Both the position numbers and the translations under genes were made by a program. Shown piece after piece: positions 37,577 through 46,814 of a DNA stretch of 64,000 nucleotides. The notes under the pieces are model-generated. The model saw only the letters and a list, made by a program, of their open reading frames with translations. It did no database searches and was not told the origin of the DNA. Positions within the stretch are counted from its first letter, which is position 1. Each line of letters starts with the position of its first letter. Origin of the DNA: CBDCVN01 sp965223585 (GTDB lineage: Bacteria > Deinococcota > Deinococci > Deinococcales > Trueperaceae); the NCBI GenBank assembly GCA_965223585.1, contig CBDCWW010000024.1:124001-188000 (forward strand), written 5' to 3'.

Positions 37577-37577
37577 C

Positions 37578-38363
37578 ATGAAATATATAGGACTTGGTTT
37601 ACTCTTAATCATTTTGGTTGTTGGACTTGCGGAAGCGTCACCAACAAATGTAAACATAAAACTTCCCTTTTTTCTATATGCCTATAACAACTTGCAAACA
37701 ATCACCTTTGATTTTCGAGACGACATCACTGGGGATGCTTCAGGTCTTGCTGGTCAAGCTAAAGGAGCAAAAATTTCAGGTAAAGAAATAAAATTTGCAA
37801 CACTGAGCAATCTAGATACATGCATAAAAGACCTTTTAGAACCTATAGATAATCTTGAATTAGAAGAAAGTGGTAATATAGGTGCAAATGCAGAAGCAAG
37901 GGGTAGTACAGAAGAAACAGATCTGTGTTATTTTGCTCCTAGTGATGTCACCCGTTACAAAACCTTTAGTGTAAAAGCAGAAAATGATGCCGATGGCTGG
38001 CTCTTAGTCATTACTAATTCTGCTAATTGGAACGTTAATGCTAACGTAACTACCGCATTTCAAACTCTCAAAAACGCTAATTTGCACGTTACTGCTAACA
38101 AAAATACTAGTTTTGTTGAACTTGAAGGAGGTACAATCAAAGATAGTTACGACCTTGCTGATCAAAAAGCATTTTATTATACTGATCGCCGTTTGCACTA
38201 TGTATTACCCCTTAATTATGCTCTTGAAATAAATCCTTTTGACAGTAGTGTAGAGTTTCTTGAAGGTGATATTTTTGAAGTTGGTAGTGGCTCAAATTCA
38301 ACCAGTAATGCCGTTGTTACTGCTGATAGAGCACAAATCACCTATACATTTGCTATTCCCTAA
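37578..38363 (+). CDS. Secreted surface-subunit-like protein, paralogue A
   Basis: This 261-residue protein has a signal peptide (MKYIGLGLLLIILVVGLAEA). The mature part begins PTNVNIKLPFFLYAYNNLQT, is beta-rich, has two cysteines that could form a disulfide, and ends with the strand ITYTFAIP. The next gene encodes a clear paralogue (shared PFxLYAYNNL, DGWLLVxTNS, YVLPLNYAL-like segments and a YTFAxP end). Ending in an aromatic beta-strand is typical of chaperone-assembled fibre subunits, but no pilin family is recognised. I infer an extracellular structural subunit because the neighbouring genes encode a pilus-chaperone-like protein and an outer membrane barrel. Confidence 0.6.
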   Translation: MKYIGLGLLLIILVVGLAEASPTNVNIKLPFFLYAYNNLQTITFDFRDDITGDASGLAGQAKGAKISGKEIKFATLSNLDTCIKDLLEPIDNLELEESGNIGANAEARGSTEETDLCYFAPSDVTRYKTFSVKAENDADGWLLVITNSANWNVNANVTTAFQTLKNANLHVTANKNTSFVELEGGTIKDSYDLADQKAFYYTDRRLHYVLPLNYALEINPFDSSVEFLEGDIFEVGSGSNSTSNAVVTADRAQITYTFAIP

Positions 38364-38610
38364 AATGTATTAAATAATGGTTTACTAATAACAGTTTTCA
38401 AAAAGCAAGTTTGCTATACTTTAAATGTAAGTAACGTTACCTTGGCCTTATATTAATGTTCACCTTAAACTCAATAAGAATTATGTCATTCTTACTAACT
38501 ATAATTTATTTTAGTAAGGCAGCAAAGGCTGTTTTATCTTTACTAGTAAAACTCGAGTCGGTCAGAGTTTAACTAGGATAAATAAATTAATTTTTGAGAG
38601 TAGGTGAATC

Positions 38611-39402
38611 ATGAAATTTCTTGGACTAAATTTACTTTTAATAACTTTGACTTTTGGTCTTGCACAAACCCAAACAGATATTACAATTAACTTCCCTTTT
38701 TACCTTTATGCTTATAATAATTTAAGTAGCGTTACTTTCGATTTTACCACCAATACCACAGGCACCGTTGGTCAAGCTAATGACCTTAATGGTAACACTG
38801 TTACCACAGCAACGCTTGACAACTTCTCTACTTGTTTAAATGCAAGTGTAGCTTCTTTGACAGGAGAAACATTTAACGCATCTACAGATCAGGGACCAAA
38901 CGCAACATTTGGTAGCAGTAATGCTCATACTGCAAATTGCTACTTTCATCCTACAGATGTAACTGAGAACACAGGTTTTTTTAGTGTTAATCCCGGTAGC
39001 CTTGAAGATGGTGATGGTTGGCTGCTAGTAGTTACCAATTCCAATTCTTGGGATGTTACTGCAACAATGCAAAACCTTAGTACTGATTTTGCCACAGACT
39101 TCCCCGGCTCAGATTTATCCATTACTCCTGATCAAGGGACTACTGATGTTAAGGTTTACACAGGTGGAGCTTCAGCTGGAGCTGTTTCCCTAGCTGACCA
39201 AACTGACTTTTATCGTACTCAGTTCAGGCGTAATTATGTGTTGCCTTTGCAATATGTACTGAATCTTGATCCTATGGATGGCGGGTTAATAACGCCAGCC
39301 AATGCAAGTGGTAGCAGTGTGAACGCAGATGGTGAAATTATTGATGCTACTGATGGTAATACTGGAACAGCTGATGTTATATATACATTTGCCCTACCAT
39401 GA
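38611..39402 (+). CDS. Secreted surface-subunit-like protein, paralogue B
   Basis: This 263-residue paralogue of the preceding gene has a signal peptide (KFLGLNLLLITLTFGLAQ) and the same order of features: INFPFYLYAYNNLSSVTFDF, two cysteines, EDGDGWLLVVTNSNSW, RRNYVLPLQYVLNLDPMDGG and the terminal strand DVIYTFALP. A ribosome site, AGGTGA, precedes the ATG. It lies 247 bp after paralogue A and 13 bp before the chaperone-like gene, so it is the first gene of a tight three-gene unit. Amino acid composition is rich in Asn, Thr, Ser and Asp, as in surface fibres. Function as a fibre or matrix subunit is inferred. Confidence 0.6.
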   Translation: MKFLGLNLLLITLTFGLAQTQTDITINFPFYLYAYNNLSSVTFDFTTNTTGTVGQANDLNGNTVTTATLDNFSTCLNASVASLTGETFNASTDQGPNATFGSSNAHTANCYFHPTDVTENTGFFSVNPGSLEDGDGWLLVVTNSNSWDVTATMQNLSTDFATDFPGSDLSITPDQGTTDVKVYTGGASAGAVSLADQTDFYRTQFRRNYVLPLQYVLNLDPMDGGLITPANASGSSVNADGEIIDATDGNTGTADVIYTFALP

Positions 39403-39415
39403 TATACTCAATAAC

Positions 39416-40234
39416 ATGGCGAGGAAACCCCTTCTTGTTTTGATAGCCCTAAGGCTGAAATGGCAACATATTGCTGCCTTACTAATAATACTGAGTATAG
39501 GTAATTCCTATGCTCAGTTTTCTGTAGGTGTTGCACCTCCTCGGTTTAGTCTAAATTTGTCTGCTGGTAGTAATCACACAGAGGAGTTTGTAATCTTTTC
39601 CAGAGAAGATTTCTCACAGGATATTAAACCCGATGTGAGGGACTGGACTCTGAACTTATTAGGAGAAGTTGTTGTTCTAGAACCTTCTAGTCAACTTTAT
39701 AGTGCTAGTGAGTGGATTGATTTTATCAATACACCTTTCATACTAGGAAGCCAAACAGATAAAACGCTAGAAGTTAATATAGCTGTCCCAGACAATATAC
39801 CTGATGGCTCTTATTGGTCAACACTTACACTTACCACTGAACCTAAACAAGAAGATCATCAAGGAATGTCTATCCAACAGATTGGTCGATTGGCTGTTAT
39901 TATATACGTGCATGTTGGTCAACTCTTACCTAGTGGGGAACTGGTGGACTTTTATTTTGAAGAAGGTGAAGATGGCGAAATAGAAATAGTTGCCCTCATA
40001 CAAAATACTGGCAACAGTGTGCTACGTTTTGCTGGAACAATTTCTTTCCTTGATACTTCAGGGGAACCTGCCAACACTATCGAGTTAGATGAAAGAGTAG
40101 TATTGCGTGAGGGCTTGGCTGAATTCCGTATGCCCTTTCCAGAAGATCTACCTGAAGATACATTACTTATGAATGTACTATTTTCAGATGAAAGTAGTGG
40201 CATTAATCTTTATGGAGAAATTGAGCTGCCATGA
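39416..40234 (+). CDS. Pilus-assembly-chaperone-like periplasmic protein
   Basis: From ATG 39416 the protein has 272 residues; upstream codons in frame overlap the previous gene and are rejected. A hydrophobic signal (IAALLIILSIGNSYAQ) precedes FSVGVAPPRFSLNLSAGSNH, an Ig-like strand pattern seen in P-pilus chaperones and DUF916-type proteins. The segments VNIAVPDNIPDGSYWSTLTL and GRLAVIIYVHVGQ fit the G1-strand region of chaperones. It would hold fibre subunits in the periplasm before export. Its 3' end overlaps the next ATG (ATGA), so the two are coupled. Sequence similarity to classical FimC/PapD is weak, so this is a structural inference. Confidence 0.55.
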   Translation: MARKPLLVLIALRLKWQHIAALLIILSIGNSYAQFSVGVAPPRFSLNLSAGSNHTEEFVIFSREDFSQDIKPDVRDWTLNLLGEVVVLEPSSQLYSASEWIDFINTPFILGSQTDKTLEVNIAVPDNIPDGSYWSTLTLTTEPKQEDHQGMSIQQIGRLAVIIYVHVGQLLPSGELVDFYFEEGEDGEIEIVALIQNTGNSVLRFAGTISFLDTSGEPANTIELDERVVLREGLAEFRMPFPEDLPEDTLLMNVLFSDESSGINLYGEIELP

Positions 40235-41076
40235 GCTATAAAAGGGCTTACAAAAGATGGGGCTATGCTCTTTGGTGTTTGCTTCTAATGCAGATTCTAA
40301 TTAGTGTTAACGCACAAGACTTTGAGCCTAAAAATTTACGTTTTTCGGTACCTCAAACTTTTAGTGCTGGTAGTTTGGATTCACTTACTAGCAATGTTAA
40401 GCTAGTTTATGATATTAGTGTGCAAGATTTACTTTGTGCAGTAACCTCAAATCCACAACCCATACAACTTTCTAACTCGCAAAAGTCTCCTTTTAAAGTT
40501 TTCGAGGCTAATCAGCGTAGTATAGAGTTACTTGTTGGCATTGATTGCTCTGATTACAGCTGGCCTGTGTACAAAAATCTTGCTAGTGAGGCAGAGCACG
40601 CCTCGCTTTGTTATCAACCCAACCTCTCGAGTAAGAGAGATGTACCCTGTGTAAAGTATGCTTTAAGTGTGGATTTTGATGAGGTACAGTCTACTCAATT
40701 CGAAGTTCTGCAAGCTTTTCAAAATAACTATGATATACACCTAAACGTGCGAGCCTTTTCCCCTTCATCATCTAGTGGTGAAGTTATAGAGAACGCACCA
40801 AAGACAGAGTATAGCTTTGATGCCTTACATTGGCAAAACCTAGATACTGAAAGTACACTTACTATTCCCGGTAGTGCTTTTCAATTTCAGCGCTTTGAGC
40901 TACAAGATGTTGATTACTCACCTGAAGATTGCCCAAAAGAGTATGAGGTTTGTAAGCGCATGGAAATAGCAGCACAAGTCTTTTATCGTGTAATGATAAC
41001 TGGAGATGAACCAGAGATGACTTATAGCTTCAGTGTTTTTATACCAAGTAATGCCATTGAGCATTTAGAAGAATAG
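40231..41076 (+). CDS. Secreted cysteine-containing protein of the surface locus
   Basis: This 281-residue protein has a signal peptide (YALWCLLLMQILISVNAQ) and a beta-rich mature domain starting FEPKNLRFSVPQTFSAGSLD. Six or so cysteines (for example in LLCAVTS, GIDCSDY, LCYQP, VPCVKY and the pair DCPKEYEVCK) point to disulfides and an extracytoplasmic location. The ending MTYSFSVFIPSN is again an aromatic strand. Its stop-start overlap with the chaperone-like gene indicates co-expression. It could be a tip adhesin or minor subunit. No known family is recognised. Confidence 0.55.
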   Translation: MSYKRAYKRWGYALWCLLLMQILISVNAQDFEPKNLRFSVPQTFSAGSLDSLTSNVKLVYDISVQDLLCAVTSNPQPIQLSNSQKSPFKVFEANQRSIELLVGIDCSDYSWPVYKNLASEAEHASLCYQPNLSSKRDVPCVKYALSVDFDEVQSTQFEVLQAFQNNYDIHLNVRAFSPSSSSGEVIENAPKTEYSFDALHWQNLDTESTLTIPGSAFQFQRFELQDVDYSPEDCPKEYEVCKRMEIAAQVFYRVMITGDEPEMTYSFSVFIPSNAIEHLEE

Positions 41077-41116
41077 CAATACAAGTGATAATCTGTTTTT
41101 TGCTGCTATCACATGA

Positions 41117-44100
41117 CTATTCCTGTGGTTGTACCACTATAATTTGCTCGAGCAAAACCTCACGTCCATCAGAAAACTTACCAATTACCTTAAATAAAAG
41201 TCGAGCCTGCTCATTAACTTTTGGCACTAGGAAATTTCCTTGCCAATCGGCATAGCCACTATTTTGTTTTTCCCCTGAAGTCTCTGATTCTAGTATTAGT
41301 GGTTGAAGATCAAACTGCTCATCTTCCAAATTTATATGGCTTGATACTATTTCATCACTGAGCCAGTGCACAGTAACAGGTATTTTAGCTTCTGAGAGTA
41401 CTGCCCTTGGATAAGTCACATTCCCCCAACTAGCTGAGTCACTACTAGTTAGTAGTAAAGGGAAAGTGGCTTCATTGCCTTGTTGATCTCGAGCTATAAC
41501 ACGCATAAGTAAAGAATTTTCTGCTTGTAGGGGAATGCTTACACGTCCTTGCCAAAGCTCATCATCTTTTTTGAGTACACCTAGAATATTCTCTTGATAG
41601 CTGACTTCAACACTTACAGCTTCACCACGTACTTGCACAGTTAAAATTGGCCTAGAACCTTTGGGAACAGTTTTTGTTTCCAACTCAGCTCGGCGTATGC
41701 GCATAAGGGTAGGATCAAACAACTGACGTTTTTCTACAGGAGGAGTGAGTTTAAAGTTAACTTCTAAAATTTCGGCGGCTGCTAGTGAAAATGTCATTTC
41801 CTTAGGCTCACTCTGCCAATCTTTTGGCAGGATAGGCACAAGGCGATAAGTAGCTGGCTCTAAACCCTTAACGCTAAATTGACCTTGTACATTACTAGTT
41901 ATGTTGAAGCTTTGGCCTTCCTCATTAAAAAGCCTTAAAGGTATAGGTTGAGGTGGTGCATTACTTGTACTCTCAGCACTACCATGTACCTCTGCAGTAG
42001 CGCTTAAGTTAAATACAGTAGATACAATTTCCTTGTGTTCAATTTCAACATTGATTTTGTCTTGAATAAGAATAAAGCCAAAAGGAATATGCTTTGGGTT
42101 TATGCTAACAATATAATTACCTACTGGTAATGCTAACTTAAAATAACCATCTGCTTCAACCTTTGTACTATAATCCCCTGCTTCTACAACAAGCCCTTCA
42201 GGAATACTTGCCCCTTCAACAATTACCTTTCCTTCTAAATAACCTACCCGCTTGCCCCCAAACACTTCACTTAATGCTGTGGGAACATCTAAGGTGGTAT
42301 TAAGAGATATTCCAAGGCGAAGATTGATCTGAGGATTCTCTTGGTCAAATGTAATTGCAGATCCTGCTCCATTACTAGTTTCAAATTGATAGTCTAAACC
42401 TGCCTCTGCTAGCATGAGTAAACTAGTTTCCTTACTGATTTGCCAAGGGTAATTTACACTTAGTAAAGCTCCTAAATCATTCAGGCCTTCTTGCCACTTA
42501 TAGTCTAAACGCGCTTTAGCAAAAGCCAAGTCAAATTGATACTCGCTTTCTATGCCTGCTTCAAAACTAGTTTCTAAAGGTGTCAAGGAAATTAATCCAC
42601 TAACATTAGGCTCAGGTAAAGCGAATTTCAAGCCAAAAAGCATTTGCTCGAGATCATCACTTTGTAAGCTAAAAAAAGGCAAAAATCTGTAGCCTACCTT
42701 TTTATTGGCGTGGGTATCTAGCTCGAGCAAAGCCCGCCAACTTTGATCATATTGATACTCAATACGCCCATCTACCTCTAAGTCAAAGTTTGGCAAAAGC
42801 TCTACAGTTTTAAAGGCACTAAATGCCAAACCATCTTGCTCATCAATTTCTAATCTGGTATTAACATAGGACAAACGAGCTTGCAGTTGCCCACGCCATA
42901 ATGAGCTGTCTTCATCAGCAAAAGGGTTAAGTTTAAACCTACCACTTATCTTATCGTAGGCTGCCTTTAAACTAAAATCAGTCTCGGGGTTAGTAAGTAG
43001 CTGCTTGCCTGTTAAAGCAAAACCTGCATTAAAATTTCCGTTATGGTAGTTGCTACTAGCACTAGCTACAAGATGATCCTCACGCCAACTTACATCGGCT
43101 GACCAAGTCAAAGAATCATTTAAAGAGTGATTAATATATGCAGTGCTTAAAATACTGTCGTCATTTTTTTCTAAACCAGTATAATTTAGTGTTGCTCCTG
43201 TAATTATCTGTTGTTCTGGTAAGCTTAAAGACAAACTCAAAAAACTTTCTAAACTAGGAGCTTCACTGCCAGCACTAAATGTAAAATGCCTATCACTGTA
43301 CCCTCCTGAAAAACGAAAAAGATCGCTATTAAAAAAACTTTGAGCAAACCAGTTTTTATCTAATCCAGTATTACCATCGAGATGCAAACTACCTCTTAAA
43401 ATTTGATCATTATTCAGCTGGAACTGCATGTTGGTATTTACAAAATCAGAAAGTGGCCCATGAAGACCAAAGTTCAACTCCTCATGGCCAGAGGAGGTAA
43501 TTGGTAGGGTGGCAAAAGTGTTTACATTAGCTGTTAATTTAAACTCTTCATTAAGGCCCCTAGGCAATGTTTGTGATACTACTTTCACTCTAAACTGTTT
43601 TTTGATTTTACTATCACGCAATGAGCTAACTTCAAATGTGTAGGTGCCTATACGTGGTAGATTAAAGCGTACAGTACGAGCCTCTCCTGGTTCTAGGCTT
43701 ATTTGTCTGCTCGAGACATCTTCAGAGCTTAAGATTTCAAATCTAAAACTATCATCTCCATTACCAAGATTAGTGATTTTAACAGGCCACAAAGTGCTTC
43801 GTTCCAGAAAGGAAACCTCTTGACTAGCGTGTAGAGTAAATCCAGCTTTGAAGTTTACTTTAGTGGGAACATAAAAATCCTTACCTGCTATATTTAGGCG
43901 CAAACTTTGCTCGTAAAGGCCTTCTTTCGCTTCTAGGGGCACTTGAACAGTAACAGGTACAAATAAAGCTTTATCAGGGTTAATGGTGGCTTTGCGCTCT
44001 TTTACACTAGGTATATTCCAACCTAAGGGACTTGCTAATTTTAGCTCGAGCACTCCAGATTCTTTAGCAGTGATTTTCCAAACATAACTAACATATTCTC

Positions 44101-44221
44101 CGGGTAACGCTTCTTTAATTTGTGGAGTAATGGTTTCAAACTCTAGGGAAAAAGTTAGTTTAAGTAAGCACAATAATATTGTGCACTTAAGTGTCTTTAC
44201 CAACAAACTGGCAGATTTCAT
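41117..44221 (-). CDS. Outer membrane barrel with usher-like architecture and carboxypeptidase-regulatory-like domains
   Basis: This 1034-residue protein has a signal peptide (about residues 1-26). Residues 27-215 form two NEW3/Ig-like domains (SGVLELKLASPLGWNIP and the TNLGNGDDSFRFEILS region). About 225-640 is a run of alternating amphipathic strands with aromatic ends, such as NWFAQSFFNSDLFRFSGGYS and LVASASSNYHNGNFNAGFAL, as in an outer membrane barrel. Two carboxypeptidase-regulatory-like modules follow (GLVVEAGDYSTKVEADGYF, near 670; GQFSVKGLEPATYRLVP, near 795), then C-terminal Ig-like domains. Barrel plus flanking beta domains resembles fimbrial ushers, though sequence similarity is not apparent. 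It converges on the subunit/chaperone genes (40 bp gap). Confidence 0.6.
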   Translation of the reverse strand: MKSASLLVKTLKCTILLCLLKLTFSLEFETITPQIKEALPGEYVSYVWKITAKESGVLELKLASPLGWNIPSVKERKATINPDKALFVPVTVQVPLEAKEGLYEQSLRLNIAGKDFYVPTKVNFKAGFTLHASQEVSFLERSTLWPVKITNLGNGDDSFRFEILSSEDVSSRQISLEPGEARTVRFNLPRIGTYTFEVSSLRDSKIKKQFRVKVVSQTLPRGLNEEFKLTANVNTFATLPITSSGHEELNFGLHGPLSDFVNTNMQFQLNNDQILRGSLHLDGNTGLDKNWFAQSFFNSDLFRFSGGYSDRHFTFSAGSEAPSLESFLSLSLSLPEQQIITGATLNYTGLEKNDDSILSTAYINHSLNDSLTWSADVSWREDHLVASASSNYHNGNFNAGFALTGKQLLTNPETDFSLKAAYDKISGRFKLNPFADEDSSLWRGQLQARLSYVNTRLEIDEQDGLAFSAFKTVELLPNFDLEVDGRIEYQYDQSWRALLELDTHANKKVGYRFLPFFSLQSDDLEQMLFGLKFALPEPNVSGLISLTPLETSFEAGIESEYQFDLAFAKARLDYKWQEGLNDLGALLSVNYPWQISKETSLLMLAEAGLDYQFETSNGAGSAITFDQENPQINLRLGISLNTTLDVPTALSEVFGGKRVGYLEGKVIVEGASIPEGLVVEAGDYSTKVEADGYFKLALPVGNYIVSINPKHIPFGFILIQDKINVEIEHKEIVSTVFNLSATAEVHGSAESTSNAPPQPIPLRLFNEEGQSFNITSNVQGQFSVKGLEPATYRLVPILPKDWQSEPKEMTFSLAAAEILEVNFKLTPPVEKRQLFDPTLMRIRRAELETKTVPKGSRPILTVQVRGEAVSVEVSYQENILGVLKKDDELWQGRVSIPLQAENSLLMRVIARDQQGNEATFPLLLTSSDSASWGNVTYPRAVLSEAKIPVTVHWLSDEIVSSHINLEDEQFDLQPLILESETSGEKQNSGYADWQGNFLVPKVNEQARLLFKVIGKFSDGREVLLEQIIVVQPQE

Positions 44222-44589
44222 AATGGCCTTTTTTAAGGTATTGAAAAATACTAAACAGACAAGGCCCTCAATATCATTTTGAGAAAGAGTAAATGCGAAT
44301 TATCCATACTTGAACACTCCCACAGATATAACTTGATATTGAGTAAATGTAGCACCCTTATTGATAAGGACTTGATATCAATCATACCCTTATTGTTTAC
44401 ATTTTAGAGCTAAAACACCCCACTCACAAGTAAAATTATCGCTTTTATAGCCCTTCCTCTAACTATATTTACAAATTAAGTAATTAAATTGTTGTTCTAG
44501 GATAAGTTTTTATAAGACCCACTAACCATAGTAAAAATAGTGTGGCAAAATTTTGACCCTACGGAAACTTTCTTATTGTTCATTAGGGT
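44222..44589. other. Intergenic region upstream of barrel gene
   Basis: This 368-bp gap contains the barrel gene promoter region and the sequence CTTATTGATAAGGACTTGATATCAATCA near 44358, a degenerate palindrome (only the core TTGATATCAA is symmetric). It holds no gene that I can support. Confidence 0.4.
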
Positions 44590-46707
44590 CTAGGCATTTC
44601 CTGACTTTAACTGTTTTATTAATGCTTCAGGTTCAAGTGGCTTACCAAAGAGGTAGCCCTGAGCATAACTGCAACCAAGTGAATGTAATAACTTGCTCTG
44701 TGAAATATTTTCAACACCTTCAGCTACCACCTTAATTCCTAAAGTCTGTGTAAGCATAAGAATGGCTTGTACAATACCGGCTTTGTTATTATTCTTATCA
44801 ATCTCGCTTATAAACGACCTATCTATTTTAAGGGTATCTATAGGAAAACTAAGCAAGCGATTTAGTGAGGAGTAGCCAGTACCAAAGTTATCGAGCTGGA
44901 TAAGCATACCCCAAGAACGCAGAGTTTCTAAAGTGTTACAGATACGTTTAGGAGATTGGGAAATTGCCACTTCTGTTACTTCGAGAGTTAGACGCGAAGT
45001 ATCAGATTCATTTTCAGCTAGAATGGTTTTTATGTTATTTGCCAAGTTATAGCTTCTAAGGTATTTACTGGAAAGATTTATGCTTATTTTTAAGTCCTTT
45101 GAGAAACCGTTCCAACTTCCTAGAAATTGGCAAGCTTGGGCAATAACCCAACGATCTAGCTCGAGAATTAGACCAGTTTCTTCAGCAAGTTCTAAAAAGC
45201 TTGTAGGTGCAAGTAAGCCTTTCTCAGGATGATGCCAACGCACTAATGCTTCACAGCTAACAATTTGTTCTGTTTCAAGATTTATAATAGGTTGATAGAA
45301 TACTTTAAATTGTTTTTTCTCCAACGCTTGTTTTAGAGACATTTCTAAGGAAAGTCGAGATTTGATTTCAGCGTACATACTACTGTCAAACAAAGTGTAA
45401 CGAGCTTTACCTTCTTGTTTAGCACGATACATAGCTATATCAGCATCACGCAGTATATTGTCTGGAGTCTGATAGCCAGTGTCACTTAAAGCAATCCCAA
45501 TGGAGGCACTGCTTCTAACTTCCTCCTTTTTCAACTTAAAGGGATTTGCAAGTAGAGTCTGGATTCGCTCAGCAATTTTAACTGCATCCTGTGGGCTTTT
45601 GATGCCCTCGAGCAAAATGGCAAATTCGTCACCCCCAAACCTAGCTAGTGTGTCTCTGTATAATCTCTCTTGATTATTGTCACTAGAGTTTTGGGCAGAG
45701 GATTTAGGCTTACTAGAACGCATTGATTGCTCGAGCCGTTTTGCTACCTCAATAAGAAAATCATCGCCGGAAGCATGGCCCAGACTATCATTAATGGCTT
45801 TAAAATGGTCTAAGTCAATATAGAGCACAGCAAACCTGTAGGTTTTTTGATAGGTAGAATAATCAAGTGCACGCTTTAGACGATCAAGGAACAAAGTGCG
45901 ATTAGGCAAATTGGTAAGACTGTCATAAGCAGCAACGCGGCCACTAAGGTCTGTTTGCCAACCAGCCATGCGATAGGCATTACCTAGTATGTTGCGAATA
46001 GCTAAACCACGGTTTAACACCCAACGATATCGACCATCTTTTTGACGAATACGGTATTCACTTTCAAAGTTCATACTTAGACCTTTTAAGTGGTGTCCAA
46101 GAACTTCTTTTACGCGCTCTAGATCATCAGGATGAAGGCGTTCTAACCATTCATCAAGACTATCTTTAATGTCTAGCTCATTATAGCCAAGCATTACTTT
46201 CCAACGAGGTGAGTAATAAACTTTGTTTTCTTTAATGTTCCAATCCCACAAACCATCGTTGGCACCTTCTGCTGCTATAGTGTAACGTTCTTCGCTTTCT
46301 TGCAAAGCTATTAGTGTTTTGTGACGTTCTATTGCATGCCTTATTGAGCGCTCGAGTAGTGCTTCTGTTATTTGACCTTTAATTAGATAATCAGCGGCAC
46401 CTGCTTGAATTGCTTTAGAGTCAATCTCACGATCCCCCAAGCCAGTAAGCATTATTATAGGACGCTTAATACCAAGGTTTTTGGCATTATTAAGAAGGTC
46501 AAGACCTGTTTTTTCACCAATTTGATAATCTACTAGATAAATATCATGCTTTTGCTGAAGCATTGTTTCTAGTCCTACATCGTAAGTATCAACCCATTCT
46601 AAATTATAAGATTGTCCTTCTATGTCGGAGAGTATTTCTTTCGTGATTAAATAGTCATCTTCATCATCATCAATTAGTAGCAAATTAATAATGTGGTCAT
46701 TATGCAT
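44590..46707 (-). CDS. REC-PAS-GGDEF-EAL cyclic-di-GMP signalling protein
   Basis: This 705-residue cytoplasmic protein has four domains in order. REC (7-125) has the acidic DDDEDD pocket and a phosphoacceptor in YLVDYQIGEKTG. PAS (135-255) is next. GGDEF (262-450) keeps the active motif RFGGDEFAILLEG and a YDSLTNLPNRTLF start. EAL (455-700) has CEALVRWHHP, but its later DDFGTGYSS motif reads DNFGTGYSS, replacing a metal-binding Asp with Asn. So diguanylate cyclase activity is expected, while phosphodiesterase activity is doubtful. AAGGAG precedes the start. It lies 108 bp downstream of a sensor kinase gene, the likely phosphodonor. Confidence 0.92.
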   Translation of the reverse strand: MHNDHIINLLLIDDDEDDYLITKEILSDIEGQSYNLEWVDTYDVGLETMLQQKHDIYLVDYQIGEKTGLDLLNNAKNLGIKRPIIMLTGLGDREIDSKAIQAGAADYLIKGQITEALLERSIRHAIERHKTLIALQESEERYTIAAEGANDGLWDWNIKENKVYYSPRWKVMLGYNELDIKDSLDEWLERLHPDDLERVKEVLGHHLKGLSMNFESEYRIRQKDGRYRWVLNRGLAIRNILGNAYRMAGWQTDLSGRVAAYDSLTNLPNRTLFLDRLKRALDYSTYQKTYRFAVLYIDLDHFKAINDSLGHASGDDFLIEVAKRLEQSMRSSKPKSSAQNSSDNNQERLYRDTLARFGGDEFAILLEGIKSPQDAVKIAERIQTLLANPFKLKKEEVRSSASIGIALSDTGYQTPDNILRDADIAMYRAKQEGKARYTLFDSSMYAEIKSRLSLEMSLKQALEKKQFKVFYQPIINLETEQIVSCEALVRWHHPEKGLLAPTSFLELAEETGLILELDRWVIAQACQFLGSWNGFSKDLKISINLSSKYLRSYNLANNIKTILAENESDTSRLTLEVTEVAISQSPKRICNTLETLRSWGMLIQLDNFGTGYSSLNRLLSFPIDTLKIDRSFISEIDKNNNKAGIVQAILMLTQTLGIKVVAEGVENISQSKLLHSLGCSYAQGYLFGKPLEPEALIKQLKSGNA

Positions 46708-46814
46708 TACCCTAGCTCCTTACTCACTATAAGACCTTGCTACAATTTGTTTTTTACTCACTTAAAAAGTATATCACAACACTTTATACTAAAAACGAGT
46801 AAGAAATGAACATT

